Below are positions 16,040-25,556 of a stretch of DNA of 64,000 bases, piece after piece. A program made the translations under genes and the position numbers. Numbering within the stretch: the first letter of the stretch is position 1; each line of letters begins with the position of its first letter. The notes under the pieces were generated by a model. That model did not search any database and was not told where the DNA came from. It saw nothing but the letters and a program-made list of their open reading frames with translations. The stretch comes from CAZSSH01 sp964609825 (GTDB taxonomy: Bacteria > Verrucomicrobiota > Lentisphaeria > Victivallales > Victivallaceae): the NCBI GenBank assembly GCA_964609825.1, contig CAZSSH010000002.1:434001-498000 (forward strand), read 5' to 3'.

Positions 16040-18664
16040 TTATTTAAAACGGTTGATCCATGTTTTCCAGAAACCGGCGGGAGCGAGTTTGGCGGTATCG
16101 GCATCCGCCTTGCGGCTCCAGATATAAAAATAAAACTCCGGCCCGGCGATTTTTAAGCGCCGCTCCAACCGGCTGAAGACATCTTTGCGCAGTTTGGGAT
16201 TGGTCAAATCCACCTCAATGACATCGCCGTTGACATAACGGGCCAAGATTTTACCGTCTTTGGGGTAGACGGCAAAGACCGAGACCAACTCCCGCGACGG
16301 AAGCTCAATGTTGAAGTTTTCGTTGTCCTTCAAAACGCCGAGCCGGCTGTTGTATTCACGCAATTTGGTCAATTCCGCCGGGGCCCCTTTTTGCAACAGA
16401 TCAAATTCGCCGATCAGCTTTTTTTCGTCCGGCGTCACCGAAGCGGAGGGAATCACGAAACTTTTGGCTTCAGCCAACGCAGCTTTAAAATTGCTGTCGT
16501 CATTGGTATACAAGGCATCGTAAAAAGTGCTGATGATTTTGGCCGACAATACATTGAGATCGCGCTGCAGCTGCTCGATCCGCTGTTTTTCCGCCTGTTG
16601 CGCAGCCTCGGCCTGACGCTTGGCCTCCAAGCTCTGCTGCTTGGCCAACTCCTCGGTCTCGCGGCGACGGCGCTCGATTTCCTCCTGGCGCGCCCGCTCC
16701 TCGGCTTTGAGTTTCTCCTGCTTCTCAATCCTGGCGTCAATGGCCTCAAGATGCCGGCGCCTGGCGGCGGCGCGGGACGGCATGGCGCGTTTGAGCTCAT
16801 CTAGCCGACCGTAAACCGCCCACACGCTTTGCAGCGCCTGACGCTCTTCGTCCGTCTGCGACTGGGGGTACGTTTCAAAAAAGCGATCACACTCCAACAA
16901 CATCACATCCTGGGCATCGGGCTTGTTTTTAATGGTGTCAAGCAGCGTTTTAATCCCGGCCAAATACGCGGGACGGGTCACCGGTTTGGGCGCAGCAACC
17001 ACTTTGGGCGGCTCGGGAGCCTTGACGGGAACGGCGGCCTTGACCGGCTCCGGAGCTTTTTCCTTGCGTTTAAACCACCCCTGGACGCGCTCGAATTCGC
17101 GGTCAATCACCTTGGCGACGGCCGGATGCTCCAATTTGGCCGGCAATTTATTCTGTCGGTGCATCATCACATAAGTGACGGTCGCCGCCAGTAAAATAAC
17201 GGTTATAAATAACGGAATGACAACCAGCCAAAACGATTTGCGTTTCAACAGCGGTTTTTTTGACGGCTTTTCTTTTTCAGTCGCAGCGGACTCCGGGGCG
17301 GTGGTCGCAACGGATTCTGCCACCGCCGGTTTAAGCGCGGCTTTAAGCTCCGGCTCGGCGGCGGCTTCGACGGGTTTGGCTTCGGAAGCGGGTGCTTCGG
17401 CCGCTTTGGCCGGATTTGACGCGGCTTCCGTTATTTTTTCCGCCGGCTTGTCGGCGGGAGCAATTTTATTGGCGGCGCGGGACGGGGGCGGAGCCAGCTG
17501 CGAAGCGGCGGGCTTGGCCTCCTGACCGGGCTTAAAGGCAATCTGGATATCATCGTCATCGTCGACCGCCGCCGCTTTTTTGGGCGCGGCCTTGGCTGGC
17601 GCGGGTTTGACCGGCGCGGGGATCGGGTCGGCAGTTTCTTTTTTGGCCGGAGCCGCAACTTTGGGCACGGCAATGACGGGCGGCTTTTTGTTTTTGATAT
17701 TAAGCACCGGGACGGCGGCATTTTTTTTGACCGAGTTGAGGTACAAGTCCAAGGCGGAGATCAACAAGGCGGGTGTCTGGTAACGGTCCTCCGGGTTGCG
17801 CGCCATCATTTTGACGATGATCGCGTTGACCGCCTCCGGCAGCTCCGGATTCAACTCTTTGGGCGGCGTCAGCTTGCCCGCCACGTGCATCTTGGCAATG
17901 TCGTCGCTGTTGGCGGCACGGTAGGGGAACTCGCCGGTGACAAACTGGTAAAAAGTGGCGCCGAGACTGTAGATATCGCTCCGGACATCGGTCGGGACGC
18001 CGGTCAATTGCTCGGGGCTGATATACTGCGGTGTCCCCATGACTTCATCGCCGACCTCAAAATGCTTGTCATTTTCGGCCACGCGGGCGAGCCCGAGGTC
18101 GGCCAGCTTGGCGTAATTATTGCTGTCCAGCATGATGTTGTCAGGCTTGATGTCCTGATGCACGAGCTTTTGCTCGCGCCAGGCGGCGTCGAGCGCGCTG
18201 GCGACGTCGCGAATAATTTTGGCGGCTTTTTCGGGATTGATCTTTTGCTCGCGCTTGAGCACCTGCTTCATGGTTTCGCCTTTGACGAACTCCATGGCAA
18301 AATAATAAACGCCGTTGTCCTCGCCGACGGCATAAGCCTGGACAATATTGGGATGACTCAATTTGGCGGCCGCTTTGGCCTCGCGAAACAGCCCGTCGGT
18401 ATATTCGACATCGTGAGAAAACTGGGCTTTTAAGACTTTGAGAGCGACCTCGCGGTCGAGCGACAGCTGGCGGGCGACATAAACTTCCCCCATCCCGCCT
18501 TTGCCGACCGAGCTTTCGATCACAAAGTCGCCGAGCACCACTCCGGGCGAAATCGGAGTCTCAGGCACCGGCACTATTTTACCGCAAAATTCGCATTTGG
18601 TCTTTTGGTCCTCTACGGCGCCTACCGTAAACGGTTTTTTACAACTGTCACACAAAATTCGCAT
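16040..18664 (-). CDS. Membrane-anchored Hanks-type Ser/Thr protein kinase with N-terminal zinc ribbon
   Basis: An 874-residue kinase from the ATG at 18664. A TTG three codons upstream is only two bases from the GGGGAGGG site, so ATG is preferred. Residues 5-27 form a CxxC...CxxC zinc ribbon. The kinase domain spans about 45-310: glycine loop GKGGMGEVYVA, ALKVLK lysine, catalytic loop HQDIKPDN (HQD, so a non-RD kinase), DLGLA in place of DFG, and SPEQL. A Pro/Ala/Lys-rich linker leads to one transmembrane helix near 475-505. Beyond it lies a long Glu/Arg/Gln-rich coiled coil and a small C-terminal domain, presumably periplasmic. It sits 76 bp upstream of the STAS gene, so STAS or the phosphatase fusion may be its substrate. 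Confidence 0.92.
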   Translation of the reverse strand: MRILCDSCKKPFTVGAVEDQKTKCEFCGKIVPVPETPISPGVVLGDFVIESSVGKGGMGEVYVARQLSLDREVALKVLKAQFSHDVEYTDGLFREAKAAAKLSHPNIVQAYAVGEDNGVYYFAMEFVKGETMKQVLKREQKINPEKAAKIIRDVASALDAAWREQKLVHQDIKPDNIMLDSNNYAKLADLGLARVAENDKHFEVGDEVMGTPQYISPEQLTGVPTDVRSDIYSLGATFYQFVTGEFPYRAANSDDIAKMHVAGKLTPPKELNPELPEAVNAIIVKMMARNPEDRYQTPALLISALDLYLNSVKKNAAVPVLNIKNKKPPVIAVPKVAAPAKKETADPIPAPVKPAPAKAAPKKAAAVDDDDDIQIAFKPGQEAKPAASQLAPPPSRAANKIAPADKPAEKITEAASNPAKAAEAPASEAKPVEAAAEPELKAALKPAVAESVATTAPESAATEKEKPSKKPLLKRKSFWLVVIPLFITVILLAATVTYVMMHRQNKLPAKLEHPAVAKVIDREFERVQGWFKRKEKAPEPVKAAVPVKAPEPPKVVAAPKPVTRPAYLAGIKTLLDTIKNKPDAQDVMLLECDRFFETYPQSQTDEERQALQSVWAVYGRLDELKRAMPSRAAARRRHLEAIDARIEKQEKLKAEERARQEEIERRRRETEELAKQQSLEAKRQAEAAQQAEKQRIEQLQRDLNVLSAKIISTFYDALYTNDDSNFKAALAEAKSFVIPSASVTPDEKKLIGEFDLLQKGAPAELTKLREYNSRLGVLKDNENFNIELPSRELVSVFAVYPKDGKILARYVNGDVIEVDLTNPKLRKDVFSRLERRLKIAGPEFYFYIWSRKADADTAKLAPAGFWKTWINRFK

Positions 18665-18716
18665 TTGATCCAATCCCTCCCCGAGGAGGATAATTTACTC
18701 CCGCAATACGGATTTT

Positions 18717-19682
18717 TCAATCAAAATAATAGTTAATAATCGCTTTTTTCCGAAGTTTTTTAATATATTCATCCTGCACACTCTTGGCGCGCTCGTTTTC
18801 AAGGCGTTTTTTGATCTCCTGATAGATTTTCCCGACGTCACCGTTTTGCGCTTCCTTGTGGTCAATGACCCGGATAAACGCCACGCCGTCGGCAGTGGTC
18901 AAGGGGCCGAAAACGTCCCCTTTGTGAAACGTCTGCAACTCTTTTTGAAACTCAGGGCGCAATTTGCAGCGCTCAATCCACCCGAGGTTGCCGCCAGCCG
19001 CGGCGCCGGGACCGCTGGAGTACTTGCGGGCCAGAGCCGCAAACTGACCGGGATCGGCTTTTAGCGTTTTCTGCAATTCGCCGATATCGATTTTTTGGGC
19101 ATTGCCGTCAATGATGATGAGCCCGAGCTCGATTTTTTCGGGAGCGTCAAATTTATCCTTATTAGCCTCGTAGTATTCATAAACTTCTTTGGGAGTGGGA
19201 GTGGCAAAATAACGGATGCGGTTGACCATCATCAGCTGGACGATCATGCTTTCTTTGATCTCTTTGCGGATTTTTTCGAGCGTAGTGCCGGATAAACGCG
19301 CCTGCCGGACAAACTCCGAGCGCGACGTGTAGCCCATCCGCGTCGCCATATCATCGACCTGGCTGTCGATGTCCTGCTCGGTGATTTCAAAGGGTTTCTC
19401 CTCATAATCAAGGATGATCAATTTGCGGTCAATGATGTCATCCAAAACCCGTTTGCGAATCTCGCGGATCGCGTCTTTAAGCTCTTGACCCGAATAGGCG
19501 GCGTAGGCCTGAAACTCAACCTGCCGCGTCAGCGGCAACACGTCACCCAGGCTTACCGGGTCGCCGTTGACTGTAGCCAAAATCGAGTTGATCTCACTTT
19601 TTTCGGGGACCAAATCGTATTTTTCGGCGGCCGCCAAAACAACGGTACCAAAAAGCAGCAGACATTTAAACAGTTTCTTCAT
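18717..19682 (-). CDS. Periplasmic peptidyl-prolyl isomerase, SurA/PpiC (parvulin) family
   Basis: A 321-residue exported chaperone. A signal peptide (MKKLFKCLLLFGTVVLAAAE) is followed by a SurA-like N-terminal helical domain (TVNGDPVSLGDVLP). A single parvulin domain follows near residues 175-275, with ARKYSSGPGAAAGGNLGWI and VFGPLTTADGVAFIRV. It likely helps fold outer-membrane or exported proteins. The gene overlaps the preceding zincin-like gene by 17 bp and lies 52 bp ahead of the kinase gene, so extracytoplasmic folding and signalling genes share a transcript. Confidence 0.9.
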   Translation of the reverse strand: MKKLFKCLLLFGTVVLAAAEKYDLVPEKSEINSILATVNGDPVSLGDVLPLTRQVEFQAYAAYSGQELKDAIREIRKRVLDDIIDRKLIILDYEEKPFEITEQDIDSQVDDMATRMGYTSRSEFVRQARLSGTTLEKIRKEIKESMIVQLMMVNRIRYFATPTPKEVYEYYEANKDKFDAPEKIELGLIIIDGNAQKIDIGELQKTLKADPGQFAALARKYSSGPGAAAGGNLGWIERCKLRPEFQKELQTFHKGDVFGPLTTADGVAFIRVIDHKEAQNGDVGKIYQEIKKRLENERAKSVQDEYIKKLRKKAIINYYFD

Positions 19683-20571
19683 CTTGACTTTCTCTCATAA
19701 AACGGTGCGCGATGACTTGCCATCGCAGATTGTCAACTTGTTTGGCCGCCAAATAATTTTTTAAGGCCAGGTCATCAAGCCGGGCGATTTCCGCAATCTC
19801 GGAGCCGGTCAGGCGAAACAAAATAGCGGAAGTTTGCGTCAAACCGAGTTGCGTCAAATTGCGTTTTGCTTTTAATATCCGATTGCGGGACAGTTGGTTG
19901 CGGACAAACAAAAATAACGGATAAATGGCGGCCAAGAGCCAAAACGGCCATACCGGCAGGCGCTGCAACCAGGCAAACTGCAACACTTGCGCCAGCAGTA
20001 AAATCATCGGCGGAATCACAAACAATACCGCGTCATAACTGTGAATAAAGCAATTACCCAAATAACGGCGCAACCGGCTCGGGCTGGTCTGGTAGGCAAA
20101 ATATTCCTCCGTCCGGCAATCCTCCAATATCTGATGAGCGGCGTGACAGAGCTCGTGCGCCATCAACTCGCGGCGGTTGTAAAAAAGCCACTTGACCTTC
20201 TTTTTAAAAATACTGCGGATCAAAAATACCGAGAGATGAGTCTCATTGTCGGCAATCAGACAGCCGCCCCACAAGAGGCCGACCTCCCCGGAGAGAAAAA
20301 AGCCGGGCACGTAATCGACCCTGAAAGCGTAAAGTTCATCCGTTACTTGCGCCGCCTCGGCGGCTATTTCGTCGTCTATCCGGTCTTCTTTTCGGACTTT
20401 AATTCCCTCAAAAACAGTAACTTGCCCCTGATCCGTTAAAATTTCCTCAAATTGACGGTGCGCCGATACAATGGCGGAAACCCGCGCAATGTATCCGTCA
20501 AAACTCTCCTCGGGCCCGATCAAAAGACCGCTCGCGTCGAGTTCCGCAATTTTGGCTATTTTTTGTTGCAC
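19666..20571 (-). CDS. Membrane protein with HExxH zincin-like motif, unknown function
   Basis: A 301-residue protein I do not recognise as a named family. Residues 1-130 look soluble, with WGGCLIADNETHLSVFLI. AHELCHAAHQILEDC holds an HExxH motif (His139, Glu140, His143), and Glu155/Glu156 follow 12-13 residues later, the arrangement of a gluzincin-like metal site. Two transmembrane helices follow at about 183-203 and 208-226, then a basic soluble tail. A membrane-anchored metallopeptidase is plausible but unproven. It overlaps ricT by 16 bp at its start and ppiC by 17 bp at its end, so expression is coupled to both. Confidence 0.75.
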   Translation of the reverse strand: MQQKIAKIAELDASGLLIGPEESFDGYIARVSAIVSAHRQFEEILTDQGQVTVFEGIKVRKEDRIDDEIAAEAAQVTDELYAFRVDYVPGFFLSGEVGLLWGGCLIADNETHLSVFLIRSIFKKKVKWLFYNRRELMAHELCHAAHQILEDCRTEEYFAYQTSPSRLRRYLGNCFIHSYDAVLFVIPPMILLLAQVLQFAWLQRLPVWPFWLLAAIYPLFLFVRNQLSRNRILKAKRNLTQLGLTQTSAILFRLTGSEIAEIARLDDLALKNYLAAKQVDNLRWQVIAHRFMRESQDEETV

Positions 20572-21398
20572 GGCTTATTGTTTTTGTCCTGATTGGCGTT
20601 TTTAACGACCGTAATATCGGCGACCGGAAACACTGTGACATTGCCGCCCTCCAACTGCACCGAAACTTTTTGCGTCAGTAAATTGCGGTCGCAAATCCGG
20701 CCGCGGCCCTGCGGGCATTCGCAAAATTCGCCTTTGCGCGGCATATTCCTCTCAAGCTCGACGTATCCCTCGTGCTCAAACTTGAGGCAACATTTCAAGC
20801 GGCCGCAGACGCCGGAAATCGTGCTCGGAGTCAGCGATAAGTCCTGATCTTTGGCCATTTTGACGTTGATCGAGTTAAATTCCTTTAAAAATCTTGAGCA
20901 GCAGAGCTGCTGGCCGCAGACGCCGATGCCGCCGTAGACGCTGGTTTCATCCCGGACGCCGATTTGCCGCAACTCAATGCGGGTGGACAAGGCGCGCGAC
21001 AACTCTTTCACCAACTCGCGGAAGTCCACCCGTCCGTCGGCGCAAAACTGGATCAACAGCATTTTGCCGTCCAAAGAGTAATGCGCATTCAAGAGCTTCA
21101 TATCCAATTTAAGGCGGTCGACGTTGGTCTGCGTCACATTCATCGCATTTTTTGCCTTGAGAATGTTTTCGTTGAGCGAAATGCGGTCTTCGTTGGTCAT
21201 CCGCCGCAAAATTTGCGGCAACTCATTGGCCGCCGATTCGCTTTCCGGCGCTTTTTCCGCCCGGATGATTGCTCCCGAGTCGTTGCAAAATTCGCGCTTA
21301 AAGACACACAATTCACCGACGGCAAGCTCCATTTCCTCCGGCGCGCGAACTTCCAACGTGCTGCCGTTCTCCAATTTTACCAAATAAAATTTATTCAT
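20556..21398 (-). CDS. ricT: PSP1-domain protein RicT (YaaT)
   Basis: A 280-residue PSP1 protein. The Cys-rich motifs YGGIGVCGQQLCCSRFL and VCGRLKCCLKFEHEGY are the conserved signature; in Bacillus RicT they help hold a [4Fe-4S] cluster within the RicAFT complex that affects RNase Y and phosphorelay. The N-terminal strand-rich part and ADGRVDFRELVKELSRAL match the family. RicA and RicF partners are not seen here. It begins 1 bp after the aconitase stop and overlaps the next gene by 16 bp. In many bacteria this gene neighbours DNA polymerase III genes, as it does here at the operon level with dnaN. Confidence 0.9.
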   Translation of the reverse strand: MNKFYLVKLENGSTLEVRAPEEMELAVGELCVFKREFCNDSGAIIRAEKAPESESAANELPQILRRMTNEDRISLNENILKAKNAMNVTQTNVDRLKLDMKLLNAHYSLDGKMLLIQFCADGRVDFRELVKELSRALSTRIELRQIGVRDETSVYGGIGVCGQQLCCSRFLKEFNSINVKMAKDQDLSLTPSTISGVCGRLKCCLKFEHEGYVELERNMPRKGEFCECPQGRGRICDRNLLTQKVSVQLEGGNVTVFPVADITVVKNANQDKNNKPCNKK

Positions 21399-21399
21399 C

Positions 21400-23337
21400 T
21401 TACAAATTCAGCATTCCCCCGGCGAGGATGATTTTGATGTCTTCATCGCTCAAGCGGTGTTTGAGTTTGATTTCAATTTTGGACTGGTCGGGTTTGACCG
21501 CCACAGCGGTGATTTCCTTACCGACGGCGAGCTGGCCGCGGATATCCGGGATCACAATTTGGTCTTTTTCGTCAATCGCATCGTAATCGGCAGCATTGAC
21601 AAACAATAAGGGAAGAATCCCGAAGTTAACCAAGTTGGCGCTGTGAATGCGCTCAATGGCCAGCGCAATCACCGCTTTAATCCCCAAGTACATCGGGCAA
21701 ATCGCCGCATGCTCGCGGCTCGAGCCCTGACCGTAGCTGTCGCGACCGACGATCACCCCGGCCTTGCCGGTATCGCGGACTTTGGCGGCGCGCTCGGCAA
21801 ATGAGGGTTTGTCTGGCTCGGTGAAGCACTCAAAAACGACCTTGGAGTACGCCGGGATGTTGCTCCGGTGCTTGAGGTGGATGCCCGCGGGCATGATGTG
21901 GTCGGTGGTGATTTTGTCACCGACTTTGATCACAACTTCACCGCTCAAGGTTGGCGCCAGCGGCGTGTTTACAGGCGGCTCGCCGATGGTCCGCTTGCGG
22001 ACGATTTCCTGGCAGCCCGACGGCGCAAAAATCATATTGTCATTGATCAAAAATTGCTTGGGTTCCTCCAATGCCGGGTAGGCAATGTTGAGCTCGCGGG
22101 GATCGGTAAATTCGCCGGTCAGGGCGGCGGCAAGCGCGGTTTCGGGGCTCACCAGATAAGCTTGATCGCCCTTGGTGCCGGTGCGCCCGGCAAAGTTGCG
22201 GTTAAAGGTGCGCACGCTTACCGTGTCGTCGGCCGGGCTCTGACCCTGACCAATACAGGGGCCGCAGCCGGTCTCCAAAATCCGGGCGCCGGCGCCGATG
22301 ATGTCGGCAAGCATCCCGTTTTGAGCGAGCATTTCCAACACCTGACGGCTGCCGGGGGCAATCGCCAAGGTGACGTTTTCGTTGACTTTGCGGCCCTTGA
22401 GCACTTTGGCGACCAGCGCCAAGTCGCGGTAACTGCTGTTGGTACAGGAGCCGATGATGACCTGGGCGACCTTGATGTTTTTAAGATCCTTGATGGCCTT
22501 GATGTTGTCGGGGCTGGACGGACAGGCGGCAAGGGGGACAACTTCATCAAGTTTGATTTCAATTACTTGATCGTACTCGGCGTCGCTCCCGGCGGTCATC
22601 GGGACATAATCCTGGCCGCGGCCCTGTGCCTTGAGAAACGCCTCGGTGACTTCATCGGAGGGAAACACCGATGTTGTGACCCCCAGCTCGGCGCCCATGT
22701 TGGTAATCGTGGCGCGCTGCGGCACCGACAAAGTTTTGACGCCGTCGCCAAAATATTCGACGATCGAACCCACATTGCCTTTGGTGGTCAAAATCGACAG
22801 CAGCTTTAAAATCACGTCTTTGGCCGCGCACCAGTCGGGAAGTTTACCCGTGAGCTTGACGCCGACGATTTTGGGGTACGGCAAGCGGAAGGGTTTTCCC
22901 GCCATCGCCAACGCAACATCCAAACCGCCCGCGCCGATGGCCATCATGCCGATGCCGCCGCCGGTGGGAGTATGGGAATCGGAGCCGAGCAAGGTTTTGC
23001 CGGGAATGCCGAAGCGCTCCAGGTGGACCTGATGGCAAATCCCGTTGCCGGGAGCCGAAAACTTGACACCCTTGGCCGCGGCGACACTCTTTAAATACAA
23101 ATGGTCGTTGCGGTTTTCGGGGCCGTTTTGCATCATGTTATGATCGACATACGAGACCGAGAGCTCGGTTTTGACTGCGGGTATCTGCATCGCCTCCAAC
23201 TCAAGATACGCCATGGTGCCGGTGGCATCCTGCGTCAAGGTTTGGTCAATGCGAATGGAGACAGGACTCCCGATGGATTTTTCGCCGTCAATATAATGTT
23301 GATCGATGATTTTTTGTACTACTGTGTTTTTCGCCAT
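21400..23337 (-). CDS. acn: Aconitate hydratase
   Basis: A 645-residue monomeric aconitase of the shorter mitochondrial/clostridial type, converting citrate to isocitrate through a [4Fe-4S] cluster. Cluster cysteines lie in IIGSCTNSSY and ETGCGPCIGQGQ. LLGSDSHTPTGGGIGMMAIG binds substrate, and the swivel domain carries GRDSYGQGSSREHAA. Full length, no frameshift. It lies 45 bp after recF and 1 bp before ricT. Its presence implies at least a partial TCA pathway for glutamate carbon skeletons. Citrate synthase and isocitrate dehydrogenase are not in the window. Confidence 0.96.
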   Translation of the reverse strand: MAKNTVVQKIIDQHYIDGEKSIGSPVSIRIDQTLTQDATGTMAYLELEAMQIPAVKTELSVSYVDHNMMQNGPENRNDHLYLKSVAAAKGVKFSAPGNGICHQVHLERFGIPGKTLLGSDSHTPTGGGIGMMAIGAGGLDVALAMAGKPFRLPYPKIVGVKLTGKLPDWCAAKDVILKLLSILTTKGNVGSIVEYFGDGVKTLSVPQRATITNMGAELGVTTSVFPSDEVTEAFLKAQGRGQDYVPMTAGSDAEYDQVIEIKLDEVVPLAACPSSPDNIKAIKDLKNIKVAQVIIGSCTNSSYRDLALVAKVLKGRKVNENVTLAIAPGSRQVLEMLAQNGMLADIIGAGARILETGCGPCIGQGQSPADDTVSVRTFNRNFAGRTGTKGDQAYLVSPETALAAALTGEFTDPRELNIAYPALEEPKQFLINDNMIFAPSGCQEIVRKRTIGEPPVNTPLAPTLSGEVVIKVGDKITTDHIMPAGIHLKHRSNIPAYSKVVFECFTEPDKPSFAERAAKVRDTGKAGVIVGRDSYGQGSSREHAAICPMYLGIKAVIALAIERIHSANLVNFGILPLLFVNAADYDAIDEKDQIVIPDIRGQLAVGKEITAVAVKPDQSKIEIKLKHRLSDEDIKIILAGGMLNL

Positions 23338-23382
23338 ATTAAAATATCCCCAATATTGATTTCTTTTGAAAGCGTTAATATA

Positions 23383-24435
23383 TCACTGACCAAAGCAAAT
23401 GTCAATTGTCTTACCATCAATAATCTGACGATTATCGGCGGTAAAAGTGAAAAACTGCTGATCCGCCCGGTTGATCACCGAGTAAAAGAGCCCGGTATTG
23501 CGCTCGTCAAGGTCGCCGGTGACGTCGTCGACCAGTACCACCGTCTTTTGCAAGTCATTGGCCTTGACCAATAAAAACTCGGCCAGCTTGAGCAACAAAG
23601 ACAAAATCCGCACCTGCCCGGTGGAACCGTAAAGCCGCACATTTTTGCCGTGATAACTCAACTCAAAATCGTCGAGATGGGGACCGGTCAAGGTAAATCC
23701 CCGGTACAGCTCCTTGTCGCGGATTTTGTCAAAATGCCGGCAATACTCTTTGACTTCCGCCGGGTACTCCGGCTGATAGCGGATGATAAAATCGCCGTCT
23801 TTGGCCGTCGCCAACAGCTGATTTACCTCCAATTCGACCAAGGAAACATATTTTTGCCGCATGGCGCGGATAAAGACCGCATTGGCGGCCAACTCTTTTT
23901 CAAAGGCGGCAATGAGTTTAACATCGGCTTTGGCCTTAATCAATTTGTTGCGCTGCAGCAAGCCGCGGTTGTAATTCATTAAACTTGCGAGATAATTCAA
24001 ATCCAGCATCGAGATTAACATATCAAAAAAGCGGCGGCGGTACTGCGAACTTCCGCCGCAAATTTCACGGTCCTCGGGGACAAACACCACCGCGCGGAAT
24101 TCATAAATAAACTCGCTCGCTCGGGAAATTGCTTTGCCGTCAATGGAGAGCTCGCGTTTGCCGGCGGCAAACTGCGTCACTTGGATGTTTTCGCGGTATT
24201 TGCCCAAATTGAGCGTGGCGTCGAGGTGAAACGAGCGCTGTCCCAGACGCACCAGCTCTTTGACGGAGTTGGTGCGAAAGGAACGCAAAATACTCAAAAA
24301 GTAGATGCTCTCCAAAACATTGGTTTTGCCGACCCCGTTGTTGCCAGTCAGCAAAATCTTATCATGATCAAACACAAATTCCCGGCTTGGATAATTCCGA
24401 AAATCAGTAAGTTTGATTCGTTCAAAGAGCGGCAT
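23383..24435 (-). CDS. recF: DNA replication and repair protein RecF
   Basis: A 350-residue SMC-like ATPase that loads RecA at gaps. Walker A is GNNGVGKTNVLES at residues 31-43. The ABC-type signature region and Walker B lie toward the C-terminus (GSTGQVRILSLLLKLAE, VVLVDDVTGDLDERN). LTDFRNY near the N-terminus is a family hallmark. It begins 2 bp after the dnaN stop. The dnaN-recF pair is the classical arrangement near bacterial origins; dnaA and gyrB are not adjacent here. Confidence 0.96.
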   Translation of the reverse strand: MPLFERIKLTDFRNYPSREFVFDHDKILLTGNNGVGKTNVLESIYFLSILRSFRTNSVKELVRLGQRSFHLDATLNLGKYRENIQVTQFAAGKRELSIDGKAISRASEFIYEFRAVVFVPEDREICGGSSQYRRRFFDMLISMLDLNYLASLMNYNRGLLQRNKLIKAKADVKLIAAFEKELAANAVFIRAMRQKYVSLVELEVNQLLATAKDGDFIIRYQPEYPAEVKEYCRHFDKIRDKELYRGFTLTGPHLDDFELSYHGKNVRLYGSTGQVRILSLLLKLAEFLLVKANDLQKTVVLVDDVTGDLDERNTGLFYSVINRADQQFFTFTADNRQIIDGKTIDICFGQ

Positions 24436-24437
24436 TG

Positions 24438-25532
24438 TTATTTTTTACGGATCGGCATAATCACGTAAAGGAAGCCCTCGTTGCCCTCTATGACCACCGG
24501 ATTGAGGGGGTCATTCATTTTTAACACCACATTGTCGGCCTGACAATTTTTCAACGGATCGGCCAAAAAAGCGGGATTAAAGGAAATTTGCAAGGGTTCG
24601 CCCTCATACTTGACCTCAACCATATCCGAGCCTTCACCGACTTCGCTGCTGGAAGCCTTTAAGGTGAGTTGATTATTGTCAATATCAAGGATGATAAACG
24701 AGCTTGAGTCGGACAATACCAAGGAAACCGTCTCAATTTTGGAAAGCAGCAAGGCCGACGGCACAGTAATGGAGCGGATGAAACTTTGCGGGATCACCTG
24801 CCGGTAATTGGGATAATTGCCCTCAATAATTTTGGTCGAGAGTTCAAAATTACCGGCCGCAAAGACGCACTGCTTTTCACCGACTTTGACCGTCATCACG
24901 GTATCGCCCTCCAGCAAACGGCGCATTTCCAACGCGGCCTTGAGCGGGATTACCACATCATTGTCGCCGCCGGTTAACTGCTCGGGCATTTTGTCCTGCA
25001 TGGCCAAACGTTTACCGTCGGTGGCAACCAAGGTAATCATATTATTGCGCATGCTGATCAAAATTCCGGTCAAAATCTTGCGAGAGTCGTCAAAGCTGGC
25101 GGCATAGGAAATGGAGCCAATCATCCGTTTGAGCTCATTTTCTTTAATCTTGATTTCCTGTTTGGCCTCAAAATTGGCCGGTACCGGAAAATCATCCACC
25201 GGCAAACCCAGCAAAGTAAAGGAGCTGGTGCCGCATTTGATTTTAATGTGATCCTTGTCGTCAATGTTAAAAACGACATCGCTGCCGACAAAGCAACCGA
25301 CCAATGAAGTCAATTTCTTGGCGGGGGCGGTGCAAGTACCGGCTTCCTCAACCACGGCTTCAATGCTGGTAGTAATGCGGATTTCCAAATCGGTGGTGGT
25401 TAAACTTAAAGCATTGTTTTCGGCCTTCAATAATACATTGCCCAATACCGGAAGCATGTTCTTTGAGCCGATGGTGCTGCCGACTTTTTGCAAAGCCTTT
25501 TGTAATTTTTCGCGGTTGACCGTAAATTTCAT
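24438..25532 (-). CDS. dnaN: DNA polymerase III beta sliding clamp
   Basis: A 364-residue clamp from the ATG at 25532 (MKFTVNREKLQKALQKV). GGAG stands nine bases before this ATG; a second ATG two codons upstream is only three bases from it, and a TTG further out lies upstream of the ribosome-binding site, so neither is favoured. Three beta-clamp domains of about 120 residues are visible, with DDSRKILTGILI, VATDGKRLA and the C-terminal VIMPIRKK, a variant of the usual MPMR/MPL end. It starts a long minus-strand run with recF and acn. The AT-rich region upstream may be the origin. Confidence 0.96.
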   Translation of the reverse strand: MKFTVNREKLQKALQKVGSTIGSKNMLPVLGNVLLKAENNALSLTTTDLEIRITTSIEAVVEEAGTCTAPAKKLTSLVGCFVGSDVVFNIDDKDHIKIKCGTSSFTLLGLPVDDFPVPANFEAKQEIKIKENELKRMIGSISYAASFDDSRKILTGILISMRNNMITLVATDGKRLAMQDKMPEQLTGGDNDVVIPLKAALEMRRLLEGDTVMTVKVGEKQCVFAAGNFELSTKIIEGNYPNYRQVIPQSFIRSITVPSALLLSKIETVSLVLSDSSSFIILDIDNNQLTLKASSSEVGEGSDMVEVKYEGEPLQISFNPAFLADPLKNCQADNVVLKMNDPLNPVVIEGNEGFLYVIMPIRKK

Positions 25533-25556
25533 TTTCATTGACTCCTTATCGCTCAA

